IMG/VR virus record: IMGVR_UViG_3300024518_004182
Coordinates: 1-22,193 of that record
Strand: one strand, 5' to 3'
DNA length: 22,193 bases
Origin: a virus
Each line of letters opens with the position of its first letter. Position 1 is the stretch's first letter. The notes under the pieces are model-generated. The model searched no databases. It was not told the DNA's origin and saw only the letters and a list, made by a program, of their open reading frames with translations. The translations under genes were made by a program, and so were the position numbers. Below are positions 13,908-21,824 of the stretch, one piece after another.

Positions 13908-13972
13908 AAGCAGGTATTGGAGATTTTAAATCTATTCTTGGTAGGAAGGTTATTTTTCTCCTTTATCTGCTT
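13908..13972 (+). other. 14-bp stem beginning right after a stop codon
   Basis: AAGCAGGTA (13908-13916) pairs with TATCTGCTT (13964-13972). After a two-by-two T loop, GGAGA (13919-13923) pairs with TCTCC (13957-13961). The stem begins at the base after the TAA stop and encloses 33 nt. No T-run follows. The rest of the 190-nt gap up to 14098 is AT-rich with no gene and no clear promoter. Confidence 0.5.
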
Positions 13973-14086
13973 AATGAAATAAAAGATAAAAAATCTAGCT
14001 ATATACTGCAAAGATTAATAAATTTAATATAAACCTTAGAAAGTTTTAAGTATAAATATTGCGTATATTAACATAACAAATAACAA

Positions 14087-14098
14087 AAACCAACAACA
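14087..14098 (+). promoter_or_regulatory. AAACCAACAACA leader at scaffold start
   Basis: The A/C-rich leader directly abuts the ATG at 14099. Nearly the same sequence precedes the starts at 17274 and 21635. There is no Shine-Dalgarno site, as usual for Bacteroidota. It probably acts as an unstructured ribosome-loading sequence. Confidence 0.5.
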
Positions 14099-15340
14099 AT
14101 GAGTGAAGTAACAGAAAAAATTGAGACTAAAACAGAAACAGTAAACATTGACATAGATGAAATTTTTAACGGAGCACCTTCTGCTGAAGGAATAACATTA
14201 CCGGAAAGTGAACCTCAAAAACAAAACATCTTTAAGCAAAGAGAAAGTGTTGATATGTCTTTTTCTGAACCTGATGACTTGTCAAAAGAAGTAAAAGAGG
14301 AGTCTGTAGAAGAACCTGTAGAAGAACAGCCAAAAGAAGAAGCAAATGAGTTATTAGATAATATTGATGAAGAAAGAGAAGAAGATTTTCAATCTCCGGT
14401 AAATAGAAAAAGTACATCATATATTTTTCAAAAACTTATAGAAAAAGACAAGATAGTCCCTTTTGATGATAATAAATCACTAGATGATTATACTGCTAAA
14501 GATTGGGAGGAATTAATAGAAGCAAATTTTGAAGAAGTTGCTAATAAGGTTAGAAGAGAAACTCCTAAGCAGTTTTTTGAAAGCTTACCTCAAGAACTTC
14601 AGATAGCTGCAAGATATGTAGCAGAAGGAGGTGAAGACATGAAAGGCTTATTTCAAACATTAGCGGCTGTAGAAGAAACCAGATCTTTAGATATAAAAAA
14701 TGAAAAAGATCAACATGTTATAATTAGTGATTATTTGCAATCTACAGGATATGGGACTATAGAAGAGATAGAAGAAGAAATAGAAATATGGAAAGATTTA
14801 GGAAAGCTTGAACAGCAAGCAGCTAAATTTAAACCTAAGTTAGATAAGATGCAAGAAAAAGTTGTTGCAAGAAAACTTCAAGAACAGCAAATGAGACAGC
14901 AGCAACAGGAAAATGCATCAAAACAATATATGTCTAATGTATATCATACATTAAAAGATGGAAATTTAGGAGACATTAGGCTAAATAAAAAGACTCAATC
15001 TATGCTTTATAATGGATTGGTATCTCCAAGCTTTCCATCTGTAAGTGGTAAAAACACTAACCTGTTAGGTCATTTGCTTGAAAAATATCAATTTGTTGAA
15101 CCAAATTATACTATAATTGCAGAAGCTTTATGGTTGCTTTCAGATCCTGCTGGATATAAATCTAAGATTATGGAAAAAGGAGCACAACAATCAGTGGAGA
15201 AAACAGTGAGAAAACTTAAGACAGAACAATCAAATAATACTGGATCTTCTTTGGGTATTCAAAAAGCAGAGGAAGAAAACAATAGAGTATCAAGAAAAAG
15301 AAAGATCCCTAGATCTAACAATATATTTAAAAGATTTTAA
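14099..15340 (+). CDS. Scaffolding protein candidate
   Basis: 413 residues immediately before the major capsid candidate. The first ~100 residues are acidic and low-complexity (KEVKEESVEEPVEEQPKEEA). A helical middle follows (EELIEANFEEVANKVRRETP; EIEEEIEIWKDLGKLEQQAA) with a glutamine-rich coiled coil (KLQEQQMRQQQQENASKQYM). The C-terminus is strongly basic (RKRKIPRSNNIFKRF). An acidic, helical body with a basic tail that can contact the capsid protein is the usual make-up of internal scaffolds. No protease motif is seen. It begins after a 190-nt gap with an AAACCAACAACA leader, so it may open a separate translation unit. Confidence 0.7.
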   Translation: MSEVTEKIETKTETVNIDIDEIFNGAPSAEGITLPESEPQKQNIFKQRESVDMSFSEPDDLSKEVKEESVEEPVEEQPKEEANELLDNIDEEREEDFQSPVNRKSTSYIFQKLIEKDKIVPFDDNKSLDDYTAKDWEELIEANFEEVANKVRRETPKQFFESLPQELQIAARYVAEGGEDMKGLFQTLAAVEETRSLDIKNEKDQHVIISDYLQSTGYGTIEEIEEEIEIWKDLGKLEQQAAKFKPKLDKMQEKVVARKLQEQQMRQQQQENASKQYMSNVYHTLKDGNLGDIRLNKKTQSMLYNGLVSPSFPSVSGKNTNLLGHLLEKYQFVEPNYTIIAEALWLLSDPAGYKSKIMEKGAQQSVEKTVRKLKTEQSNNTGSSLGIQKAEEENNRVSRKRKIPRSNNIFKRF

Positions 15341-15370
15341 ACATTTATTAAATTCAATCAATAATTAATT

Positions 15371-16990
15371 ATGGCAACTCCAGTATTAAACAATGGAATT
15401 TTCCTTAGAGATACAAGCTATAAAGCGAGTTCACATGTTGATTCATATCACTTAACACAAATGTTAGGAAACACAGAACCTATGGATATGGGACCTGTAG
15501 ACATTTGGGCTATGACACAAAAAGTAGAAATGCCTTTGTATCAAATGGCTTCTTTTGGTGGTAAGAATACAATTTTTGTAGACAACGCCAGAGGTGAGTA
15601 TAAGTGGCAAACTCCTATTGCGCAAGACCTACCATACATTGTAGGTGACATTGAACCAGGTAATACTACAAAAGGTATTGACGGTCAAACATTTCAAATT
15701 AAATTGTCTAAAAGAACATTTGGGCATGGTGACATCATTACGTATGATAAATATAATGGCCTTGAGCTTTATATTACTGCTGATGATATTATCCCCGCAG
15801 GTGATGGGTCTATTTATACAGTCCAGCTTGTAAACAATGATAGTTCTGCTACATTAGACAATGCTTATCTAGCATCTGGAACTAAATTCTTCCGTAAAGG
15901 TTCTGCCAGGGGAGAATACGGTGAAAGATTCTCTGACATTGAAACAGGTTCTGGCTTTAGAGAATTCTACAACTATGTAGGTGGTGCTGAAGCTCATGTT
16001 CATTATTCTATTTCTAGCCGTGCTGACCTTATGATTAAAGGTGGTCTTAATGCCGATGGCACAGTACCAGTAACAGAAATTTGGAGAAACTTTAATCAAG
16101 ACCAGGGGAATCCTTCTGTTTCTTCTATTGAAGATCTTGTTCAAGGGATGGGCAAAGCAGGAGCAAGACAAGCTTTTGAAGACGGTTCTTTATCAAGAAC
16201 TTTCTTAACAAACCTTGAAGCTGCTCACCTTTCTAAAATTGCTAATGATATTGAAACTTACCTCATGTGGGGTAAAGGTGGTAGAATTAAGCAAGATGGT
16301 CCTGATGATATCAGACTTTCTGTAGGTCTTTGGTCACAGCTTGATAACTCTTTCAAAAGAGTTTATAACAAATCTACTTTTAACCTTGATATGTTCAAAT
16401 CTGAACTTTATAATTTCTACCAAGGTAAAGTTGAGTTTAAAGGCCCGGATCCACAAAGACAGCTTATTGTACAAACCGGTATTGGTGGTATGCAGCTGAT
16501 TAACAAAGCTATTGCTGATGAAGTATATGGTTCAGGTCTTGTACAAAATGCCACTGAAATTGGAGCTGTATCTGGAAAAGGTATGGATCTTGACTTTGGA
16601 TTTGCATATACAAGCTTTACAATTCCTTTCTTAGCAAATGTTAAGTTTGTTCTCAACCCTGCATTTGATAACCTCCATACAAATGATATTGAGAATCCTC
16701 TTATTGATGGAAGACCTCTAAGTTCATTTAGCTTTGTCATTTTTGATGTAACAGATGAAGGCAATGATAACATCTTCTTGTTGAAACTTAACTGGGACAA
16801 CCAATTAAAATGGTTCTATCAAAATGGAACTATGGACTATATGGGAAGAACTCAAGGGTTTGCATCTACCGGAAACTTCAACGGCTATAGAGTATTTATG
16901 ACTCAAACTATGCCAGCGATTTGGGTGAAAGATCCAACTAAAGTTTTGAAAATTGTTATGAGAAATCCTGTAACAGGAGGCTCATTCTAA
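15371..16990 (+). CDS. Major capsid protein (HK97-fold candidate)
   Basis: 539 residues, soluble and mixed alpha/beta. The assignment rests on position (after the scaffold, downstream of portal and TerL), size typical of crAss-like capsid proteins, and a strong intrinsic terminator right behind it. Early segments such as EMPLYQMASFGGKNTIFVDN and GEYKWQTPIAQDLPY look like an N-arm and E-loop region. The middle has a long helix around LEAAHLSKIANDIETYLMWG. Codons use more C (GAC, AAC, CTT, TTC) than other genes here, as expected for the most highly made protein. It is the likeliest client of the phage GroES. I cannot prove the HK97 fold from sequence alone. Confidence 0.8.
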   Translation: MATPVLNNGIFLRDTSYKASSHVDSYHLTQMLGNTEPMDMGPVDIWAMTQKVEMPLYQMASFGGKNTIFVDNARGEYKWQTPIAQDLPYIVGDIEPGNTTKGIDGQTFQIKLSKRTFGHGDIITYDKYNGLELYITADDIIPAGDGSIYTVQLVNNDSSATLDNAYLASGTKFFRKGSARGEYGERFSDIETGSGFREFYNYVGGAEAHVHYSISSRADLMIKGGLNADGTVPVTEIWRNFNQDQGNPSVSSIEDLVQGMGKAGARQAFEDGSLSRTFLTNLEAAHLSKIANDIETYLMWGKGGRIKQDGPDDIRLSVGLWSQLDNSFKRVYNKSTFNLDMFKSELYNFYQGKVEFKGPDPQRQLIVQTGIGGMQLINKAIADEVYGSGLVQNATEIGAVSGKGMDLDFGFAYTSFTIPFLANVKFVLNPAFDNLHTNDIENPLIDGRPLSSFSFVIFDVTDEGNDNIFLLKLNWDNQLKWFYQNGTMDYMGRTQGFASTGNFNGYRVFMTQTMPAIWVKDPTKVLKIVMRNPVTGGSF

Positions 16991-17003
16991 TAGTATACTT
17001 TAA

Positions 17004-17032
17004 GGGAGGGGCTAACACCTCTCCCATTTTTT
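17004..17032 (+). terminator. Intrinsic terminator after the capsid gene
   Basis: GGGAGGGG (17004-17011) pairs with CCTCTCCC (17018-17025) around a 6-nt loop, eight pairs with one G-U, followed by A and six T. It is the clearest terminator in the window. The next ATG is 18 bases downstream. Confidence 0.85.
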
Positions 17033-17050
17033 GATTTTAAAATAAAAGAT

Positions 17051-17251
17051 ATGTCTATTTATAAAAAAGCTCCGTTTAAAAAAACCACAGAATTCACCAA
17101 CAGTGATGTCTCTAAGATAATTGCATCAAAGAAAGTGGGGAAAGATATTTTGTCTAGAGATCACTTAGATAATGCTGCTGCAAAAACAGCAGGGTTAATA
17201 GATGGCGATATTTATCATACAGCAGGATTTATTAAAGTAGTTTATACATAA
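17051..17251 (+). CDS. Small structural protein candidate, 66 aa
   Basis: 66 residues starting MSIYKKAPFKKTTEFTNSDV. The second half, AAAKTAGLIDGDIYHTAGFI plus KVVYT, follows a pattern (AGL-x-x-GD-x-Y-x-T-x-G-x-(L/I)-KVVY) that I associate with the ends of small virion or fibre-tip proteins in several phages. This is recollection, not a search. It would be a small beta-rich module, perhaps a head or tail decoration. It lies between the capsid terminator and the 338-aa gene. Confidence 0.6.
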   Translation: MSIYKKAPFKKTTEFTNSDVSKIIASKKVGKDILSRDHLDNAAAKTAGLIDGDIYHTAGFIKVVYT

Positions 17252-17260
17252 TATTAAATA

Positions 17261-17273
17261 AAAACCAACAAAA
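17261..17273 (+). promoter_or_regulatory. AAAACCAACAAAA leader
   Basis: This is the second copy of the A/C-rich leader, ending at the base before the ATG at 17274. It matches the sequence before 14099 in its first ten bases and the one before 21635 almost completely. Confidence 0.5.
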
Positions 17274-18290
17274 ATGAGTGATTACACAATTGTAGAAAAG
17301 TACCAACAAGGTAAAGATACAACCGTTGCTATTAAGCCATATTTTAATCCTGATAAAGATAATATGGGATTGCAAAATTATGGGATGGCTTTACATGACG
17401 GTGTTTGGCACCAAGAAAGTTTAGCATGTTTAGAAATGAATGGTGTAAAAAGATATGTGACAGGGCTTAATGAATTTGCTCCAGAAGTTAAATTATTGCC
17501 TCCTGGAGAAAAAGAAATAAAAATAAAAGAAATAAGAAGAGTTGTAGCACAGCTTGAGCAAGAATTAGCAGCTAATGTTATTGATCTTGAAGATAAAGAA
17601 TTCTGGAACAAAGTTTCTTTGCTTAGACCTGACAATGATAAATTTTGGTCAAGAATAGAATTAAGATGTGGTAATGACCCTGTGTATCTTGATCCTGTAA
17701 AAGACCCATATGACTTAATCAAAATTTATGCTATTAACGCTGGCGGGTTTTCTATAGTAGCTAAATCTTTAAAAAAAGCTAAACACTCTAATAATAAATA
17801 TAAATTTTATTTAGATCAGCTAGAAGAAGCAATTAGCACCCGTACTGAATATTCAAAAATAAGAAACAAGGCTTTGTCTCAATTAGAAAGCATGTATAAT
17901 AAAAATGTTACAAAGCTAATGTATGTGGCTAAATGTGTAGATGTAGAAAGCACTCAATATACCAAATCAACATCTAATGATGTAATCTATGAAAACATGG
18001 ATTTGTTTATTAATGGTGAGGGAACTGAAAGAAATAAGAAAAAAGCCGCAGAGAAGTTTTTGTCAACAGCAAAAATGACAATGAAGGATTTAAAAATTTC
18101 TGCATTGGTTAAAGATGCTTTATACTATAGGTTTATAACAAGAAAGCAAAATGGCTGGATAGAGACTTTAGATACAGCGGTAAAATTAGGGAAGTCTCCT
18201 ACAGAAGTAGTTGCTTTTTTAAAAAACCCGGAAAATGAAGATTCTTTAGCTCATATAAAAGGCAAAGTAGAACAGTATTGGAATTCTTAA
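17274..18290 (+). CDS. Hypothetical head-module protein, 338 aa
   Basis: 338 soluble residues between the capsid gene and the connector candidate. The first ~70 residues look beta-rich (IVEKYQQGKDTTVAIKPYFN). A charged helix follows (EIKIKEIRRVVAQLEQELAA), then a mostly helical region with SLKKAKHSNNKYKFYLDQLE and RNKALSQLESMYNKNVTKLM. The C-terminus (GKSPTEVVAFLKNPENEDSL) is again helical. No enzymatic motif, signal peptide or membrane segment is seen. A head auxiliary or internal (cargo) virion protein is plausible from position, but nothing more can be said. Confidence 0.7.
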   Translation: MSDYTIVEKYQQGKDTTVAIKPYFNPDKDNMGLQNYGMALHDGVWHQESLACLEMNGVKRYVTGLNEFAPEVKLLPPGEKEIKIKEIRRVVAQLEQELAANVIDLEDKEFWNKVSLLRPDNDKFWSRIELRCGNDPVYLDPVKDPYDLIKIYAINAGGFSIVAKSLKKAKHSNNKYKFYLDQLEEAISTRTEYSKIRNKALSQLESMYNKNVTKLMYVAKCVDVESTQYTKSTSNDVIYENMDLFINGEGTERNKKKAAEKFLSTAKMTMKDLKISALVKDALYYRFITRKQNGWIETLDTAVKLGKSPTEVVAFLKNPENEDSLAHIKGKVEQYWNS

Positions 18291-18300
18291 ATATTGAAGA

Positions 18301-19005
18301 ATGTTAAATGAAACTTTACAGATAAAGCTAAAACAAAGGCTGAATAAATTGTCAAGCAATGATTTTGACAATATAGAAAACTGGCAAATTCTGGAAGCTT
18401 TTAATAAAGCTCAAATAGAATGGGCAAGAAGACAGCTTCATGGTAATAACATCTATAAAGAAGGTGATGAGCTATCTAAAAGAAGAGTTGATGACCTGCA
18501 AATATTGTTAGAAGAGTTAGATTTAACAGGTGTGGAAACAGATAGATATCTTGAAACAGATAATTTCCCTGTAGACACATATCTTGAATATAAAAGAGTT
18601 AGTACAAAGGCTACTAATGATTGTTGTTCTGATGCACGGTCTATGACTGTTTATTTAGCTGAAGAAGCTAATGTTGAACTTATATATAGAGATGAGTTGA
18701 AAAGACCAGACTTTGAATGGAGTGAAACATTCTGTACATTGATTGGTAATACAATTAGGATTTACAGAAGAGACTTCACAATTGTAGAGCCGGTATTGAC
18801 ATTTTATAGAAAACCTAGACTTGTTGAATTTCTTGGAGTTTTAAATCCTTATACTGCTACAACATCAACAGCAGATGTTCTTTGTGAGTTTAAAGATGAC
18901 ATTGTTGAACTTATAATTGATGAGACAGCAGCTTTAATAGCAGGGGATATAGAAAACATGATTCAAATGCAAAGAGAGCAGCAATCTGCTGAAAGAAATA
19001 ATTAA
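18301..19005 (+). CDS. Head-tail connector (adaptor/ring) protein candidate
   Basis: 234 residues. The N-terminal ~80 are helical (LQIKLKQRLNKLSSNDFDNI; WQILEAFNKAQIEWARRQLH). The middle is a beta region with alternating hydrophobics (MTVYLAEEANVELIYRDELK, then TLIGNTIRIYRRDFTIVEPV, LTFYRKPR). The end is another helix (DIVELIIDETAALIAGDIEN) rich in Gln/Glu. A helix-beta-helix order of about 230 residues, placed shortly after the capsid gene, fits connector or ring proteins below the portal, as in P22 gp4-like or crAss-like ring proteins. Two adjacent cysteines (DCC) are near residue 107. Starts 10 bases after the 338-aa gene. Confidence 0.55.
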   Translation: MLNETLQIKLKQRLNKLSSNDFDNIENWQILEAFNKAQIEWARRQLHGNNIYKEGDELSKRRVDDLQILLEELDLTGVETDRYLETDNFPVDTYLEYKRVSTKATNDCCSDARSMTVYLAEEANVELIYRDELKRPDFEWSETFCTLIGNTIRIYRRDFTIVEPVLTFYRKPRLVEFLGVLNPYTATTSTADVLCEFKDDIVELIIDETAALIAGDIENMIQMQREQQSAERNN

Positions 19006-19007
19006 TA

Positions 19008-19439
19008 ATGGAAAGATTATTGAAAAAACAAAACAGCAATTCTTTGCAAAGGCCTAATAGGGTTGATGAGATGACTGCAATGTTAGTTCAGGAATTAATG
19101 AATGCTGCAACAAGCTTTCATAAGTTGCATTTAAAAGTCACAGGGCCTGGTTCATATGCTCAGCATAAAGCACTGGGAGAGATATATGAAGTTTTTCCAA
19201 AATTTGCAGATGATATTGCAGAGGGTTTTCAAGGTGCCAATGAAGCTATATTACATTGTAATCCAAAGCCTTATGTTTATTTAAATGATGTTGACCATGC
19301 GTTAGAATACATGAGAGAAATATATAACGCCATTTCAGAGCTGCAATTAATAATGCCTTATTCTGAAATAACAAATCAACTTGATTTAGTGAAAGATGTA
19401 ATTAATTCAGTAAAATATAAACTTTTATTTCTGAGTTAA
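19008..19439 (+). CDS. Dps-like ferritin-fold protein
   Basis: 143 residues that align with the Dps ferroxidase region: FHKLHLKVTGPGSYAQHKAL, then EIYEVFPKFADDIAEGFQG. Residues H41, H53, D68 and E72 have spacings of 12, 27 and 31, the same as the iron ligands H31, H43, D58, E62 of Listeria Dps and H51, H63, D78, E82 of E. coli Dps. The second aspartate of that site (Listeria D47) is replaced by G57, next to E58. The C-terminal half has a helix DVDHALEYMREIYNAISELQ and a block PYSEITNQLDLVKDVINSVK that I recall from a phage protein family related to Dps (DUF5856, from memory). Its role in a head module is unknown: iron/peroxide handling, DNA protection or a structural reuse of the fold. It begins 2 bases after the connector candidate. 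Confidence 0.8.
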   Translation: MERLLKKQNSNSLQRPNRVDEMTAMLVQELMNAATSFHKLHLKVTGPGSYAQHKALGEIYEVFPKFADDIAEGFQGANEAILHCNPKPYVYLNDVDHALEYMREIYNAISELQLIMPYSEITNQLDLVKDVINSVKYKLLFLS

Positions 19440-19503
19440 AGAAAAAAGAATTATATTCTTTATATTGTATAGTAATTTATTTTGTAATTAAAAATTTTAA
19501 AAA

Positions 19504-21012
19504 ATGGCTTATTTTAATCATGCTTTTTGTAAAAGCTTTTTAGTAACTGATGTTGCTGGCACTCCTGGAATTTTGCCGCAAACATTAATAGCCGGGCAGC
19601 TTGGTGCTGCTGATGGCTCTTGGGGAGTTTTAGACCCCACTTCTTTTCCAGCAACTTTAGCTAAAAATATGTTTTATTTAGCACAGGGTAGCTACAGTCC
19701 AAGTGATTCAATTGGTACACACGGAGGATATCAAGAGTCTATTAAGACAAAAGGTATCAACCCTAGATATATAACAAGGCTATGGTCTTCAGTATGTCAA
19801 AATGCTACTGCATCAACGACTGAGATTTGTGTTGCTTCTAATTGTGCACCATGTGGTGAAAATCTTTTTCTAAGACTTGATGTTAAAGGTTCTCCTGCAT
19901 TACGCTTTCTGAATCACAATGCTTATGCAATTGGTGATAGCTCAGGTGATGCTGCTGCAAACGGAGGTCCACTTCCAGGACTTTGTTGTGCAGATACTCA
20001 GGAATTTCTTGACCCTGCAATGGCTTTAGCGGCTGCCGCTCAAATGGTATTAGCTGATCCAATTATCACCCCATTTGTTCAAGAAGCCGCAGCAGGTGGT
20101 ATTGTAATTTCAAAAACAAGTGGTGGCCCTGGCGCAGGTGGCCTTGATGCTGCTTCTGTATTAGGTGCTTTAGTGGGTGGTACAACTTATGTTGCAGATA
20201 ATGGAACAACAACTGGAACAGCTGTTAATGTTGCTACTACTGGTGGTACAGGAGCTGGCTTTACATTAGATATTACAATTGTTGCAGGAGTTGTTACAGT
20301 AGCAACAATTAATTCTCCAGGTTCTGGGTATACTAATGGCGATACAGTTACTATTGTTGGTGGTGCATCTGATGCAACTCAGGTTATAACCACTGTTGCT
20401 GATACAGCTACTTATACAATCACTCAGGTTCTTAATGGAGGATATACTCCTTCTATTGATCCTGTAGCTGACGGTGTTACTGCCTGTGTTACTTTTGAAG
20501 GTGCATATGTTGATACACAGTTTGGAACTTGTTCATTTGATACCAGAGATCATTATGAAATGGAACCTGTGCAAATTACCGGAGCTATTCTTGATGAAAC
20601 AGGTAATCCATGTAATGATTGTGGTGTTGTTACTTCAATTCCAGGTCAAATGGCACAGACTCATGGAGACACTGTAATAAGACACATTCTTTTACATGAA
20701 AGATATCTTCAAAATCCATATCATCAAGGTTCTGCTGATTCTGTAAGAATTAGAGAAATTGAAGGATTTGATGTTATTAAAGCAGCTGTTGCAGCTAATC
20801 CTTTTTATAAAACATATTATCTACAACATAGTATTCCAAGGCTTAATAACCCTACTGGAACATTTGATAATGATCAATATGTTTATGAATTCTTTGTTCC
20901 TTGTGGTTCTGGAGCAGAAGGTGAAATAGAATTACTGTTTGATCAAATAGCAGCATTATGTGTTGCGTATGGCAATCCAATAACATTTGATACAGATGTA
21001 GATCAATTATAA
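19504..21012 (+). CDS. Large glycine-rich virion structural protein
   Basis: 502 residues, neutral, rich in Ala, Gly and Thr, with about a dozen cysteines including CAPC and CC pairs. Residues 1-200 contain GINPRYITRLWSSVCQN and LFLRLDVKGSPALRFLNHNA. Residues 205-303 are a Gly/Thr-rich beta segment (GGTGAGFTLDITIVAGVVTV, then NSPGSGYTNGDTVTIVGG) of a kind common in phage fibres. Residues 320-502 return to the first style and include HGDTVIRHILLHERYLQNPY. The middle therefore looks inserted into a conserved core. A tail, sheath-like or fibre-related protein is likely; I cannot tell which. It follows a 64-nt AT-rich gap and is closed by a terminator. Confidence 0.65.
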   Translation: MAYFNHAFCKSFLVTDVAGTPGILPQTLIAGQLGAADGSWGVLDPTSFPATLAKNMFYLAQGSYSPSDSIGTHGGYQESIKTKGINPRYITRLWSSVCQNATASTTEICVASNCAPCGENLFLRLDVKGSPALRFLNHNAYAIGDSSGDAAANGGPLPGLCCADTQEFLDPAMALAAAAQMVLADPIITPFVQEAAAGGIVISKTSGGPGAGGLDAASVLGALVGGTTYVADNGTTTGTAVNVATTGGTGAGFTLDITIVAGVVTVATINSPGSGYTNGDTVTIVGGASDATQVITTVADTATYTITQVLNGGYTPSIDPVADGVTACVTFEGAYVDTQFGTCSFDTRDHYEMEPVQITGAILDETGNPCNDCGVVTSIPGQMAQTHGDTVIRHILLHERYLQNPYHQGSADSVRIREIEGFDVIKAAVAANPFYKTYYLQHSIPRLNNPTGTFDNDQYVYEFFVPCGSGAEGEIELLFDQIAALCVAYGNPITFDTDVDQL

Positions 21013-21020
21013 TAATAATT

Positions 21021-21054
21021 AGAAAAGGTGAGAATTTTCTTGCCTTTTCTTTTT
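21021..21054 (+). terminator. Intrinsic terminator after the 502-aa gene
   Basis: AGAAAAGG (21021-21028) pairs perfectly with CCTTTTCT (21043-21050), followed by four more T and a pyrimidine run. The next start codon is at 21065, about ten bases further. Confidence 0.7.
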
Positions 21055-21064
21055 CCTTTTAGCT

Positions 21065-21619
21065 ATGGCAGAAAAGCACATTTTAAGTTTAGAGGTTCCA
21101 CTTAATACAAATTGTGGGTTAATAACTATAACAGACACAAGTGTATATACTACTAACTTGCCTGTTGATTGTCCAGAGTTATTAATAACACCTCCCGGTT
21201 ACAACTCTCCCATCTTGTTTAAATTACAAGAAGGGTTTTCTATAAATATAACTGCTTGTGATTTAAGCTTGCAGTTAGCTGATTGTGGAAATACTTTAGG
21301 AATGATACCAGATGGTGTTTATGTACTTAGGTATAGTGTGTCTCCTAATGATAAAGTATATGTAGAGTACAATCATTTAAGAGTAACCAATATTACAAAC
21401 TTATATTATCAGGTATTATGCGAGATGAACATAAATGACTGTGAACCACATAGCGAAAGAAAAGATCTAACAAATGAACTTGAGTATATAAAACTTCTTA
21501 TTGATGCTGCGATATCAAATGTAGAATATTGTAGAAGTCCATCTAAAGGGATGGATTTATATAATTATGCTTATAAAAGATTACATAAAATATCCTGCAC
21601 ATATGGAGCCTGCATATAA
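21065..21619 (+). CDS. Structural protein candidate, 184 aa, cysteine-containing
   Basis: 184 residues. The first ~115 read as a beta sandwich with regularly spaced strands (HILSLEVPLNTNCGLITITD; GVYVLRYSVSPNDKVYVEYN). The last ~65 are helical (ERKDLTNELEYIKLLIDAAI; GMDLYNYAYKRLHKI). Ten cysteines are spread along the chain, as in the neighbouring 502-aa protein, which may reflect metal binding or disulphides in the mature particle. No signal peptide. Position between a large virion protein and a zinc-knuckle gene points to tail or fibre assembly; the family is not named. Confidence 0.65.
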   Translation: MAEKHILSLEVPLNTNCGLITITDTSVYTTNLPVDCPELLITPPGYNSPILFKLQEGFSINITACDLSLQLADCGNTLGMIPDGVYVLRYSVSPNDKVYVEYNHLRVTNITNLYYQVLCEMNINDCEPHSERKDLTNELEYIKLLIDAAISNVEYCRSPSKGMDLYNYAYKRLHKISCTYGACI

Positions 21620-21620
21620 A

Positions 21621-21634
21621 AAACCAACAAAATT
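21621..21634 (+). promoter_or_regulatory. AAACCAACAAAATT leader
   Basis: This is the third copy of the AAACCAACAA leader. It starts two bases after the stop codon of the 184-aa gene and ends at the ATG at 21635. Confidence 0.5.
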
Positions 21635-21763
21635 ATGGCAAACCATTCATTGTGTAGTTATTGCAAAAAGGCAATAACTTGCGGCTGTCAGAAAGCAAGA
21701 AATTCAAAAGGAGAGACAGTTCATAAATCCTGCTTAAAGAATTCTAATGTAAAAAAAAAGTAG
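21635..21763 (+). CDS. Zinc-knuckle miniprotein, 42 aa (possibly 63 by frameshift)
   Basis: ATG at 21635 after the AAACCAACAA leader; TAG stop at 21761-21763. The sequence includes LCSYCKKAITCGCQKARNSK followed by GETVHKSCL, so the ligands are CxxC, CxC and a further H-x-x-C, a compact zinc-binding module. I recall similar small proteins in tail-gene regions of other Bacteroidota phages. Just before the stop are nine A in a row. A -1 slip there would continue in an open frame (VVNKKLDTLTQAIQKANKRI and one more I) to a TAA at 21823-21825 that overlaps the next ATG as TAATG. The longer form would add a helical tail and restore the coupling typical of this genome. Confidence 0.75.
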   Translation: MANHSLCSYCKKAITCGCQKARNSKGETVHKSCLKNSNVKKK

Positions 21764-21824
21764 TAAATAAAAAACTGGACACTTTAACACAGGCAATACA
21801 AAAAGCAAATAAAAGGATTATATA

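Noticed and set aside
16417-16800. Minus-strand frame of 127 codons opposite the capsid gene
   Set aside because: Shadow of the highly biased capsid codons; no leader and wrong strand for this operon.
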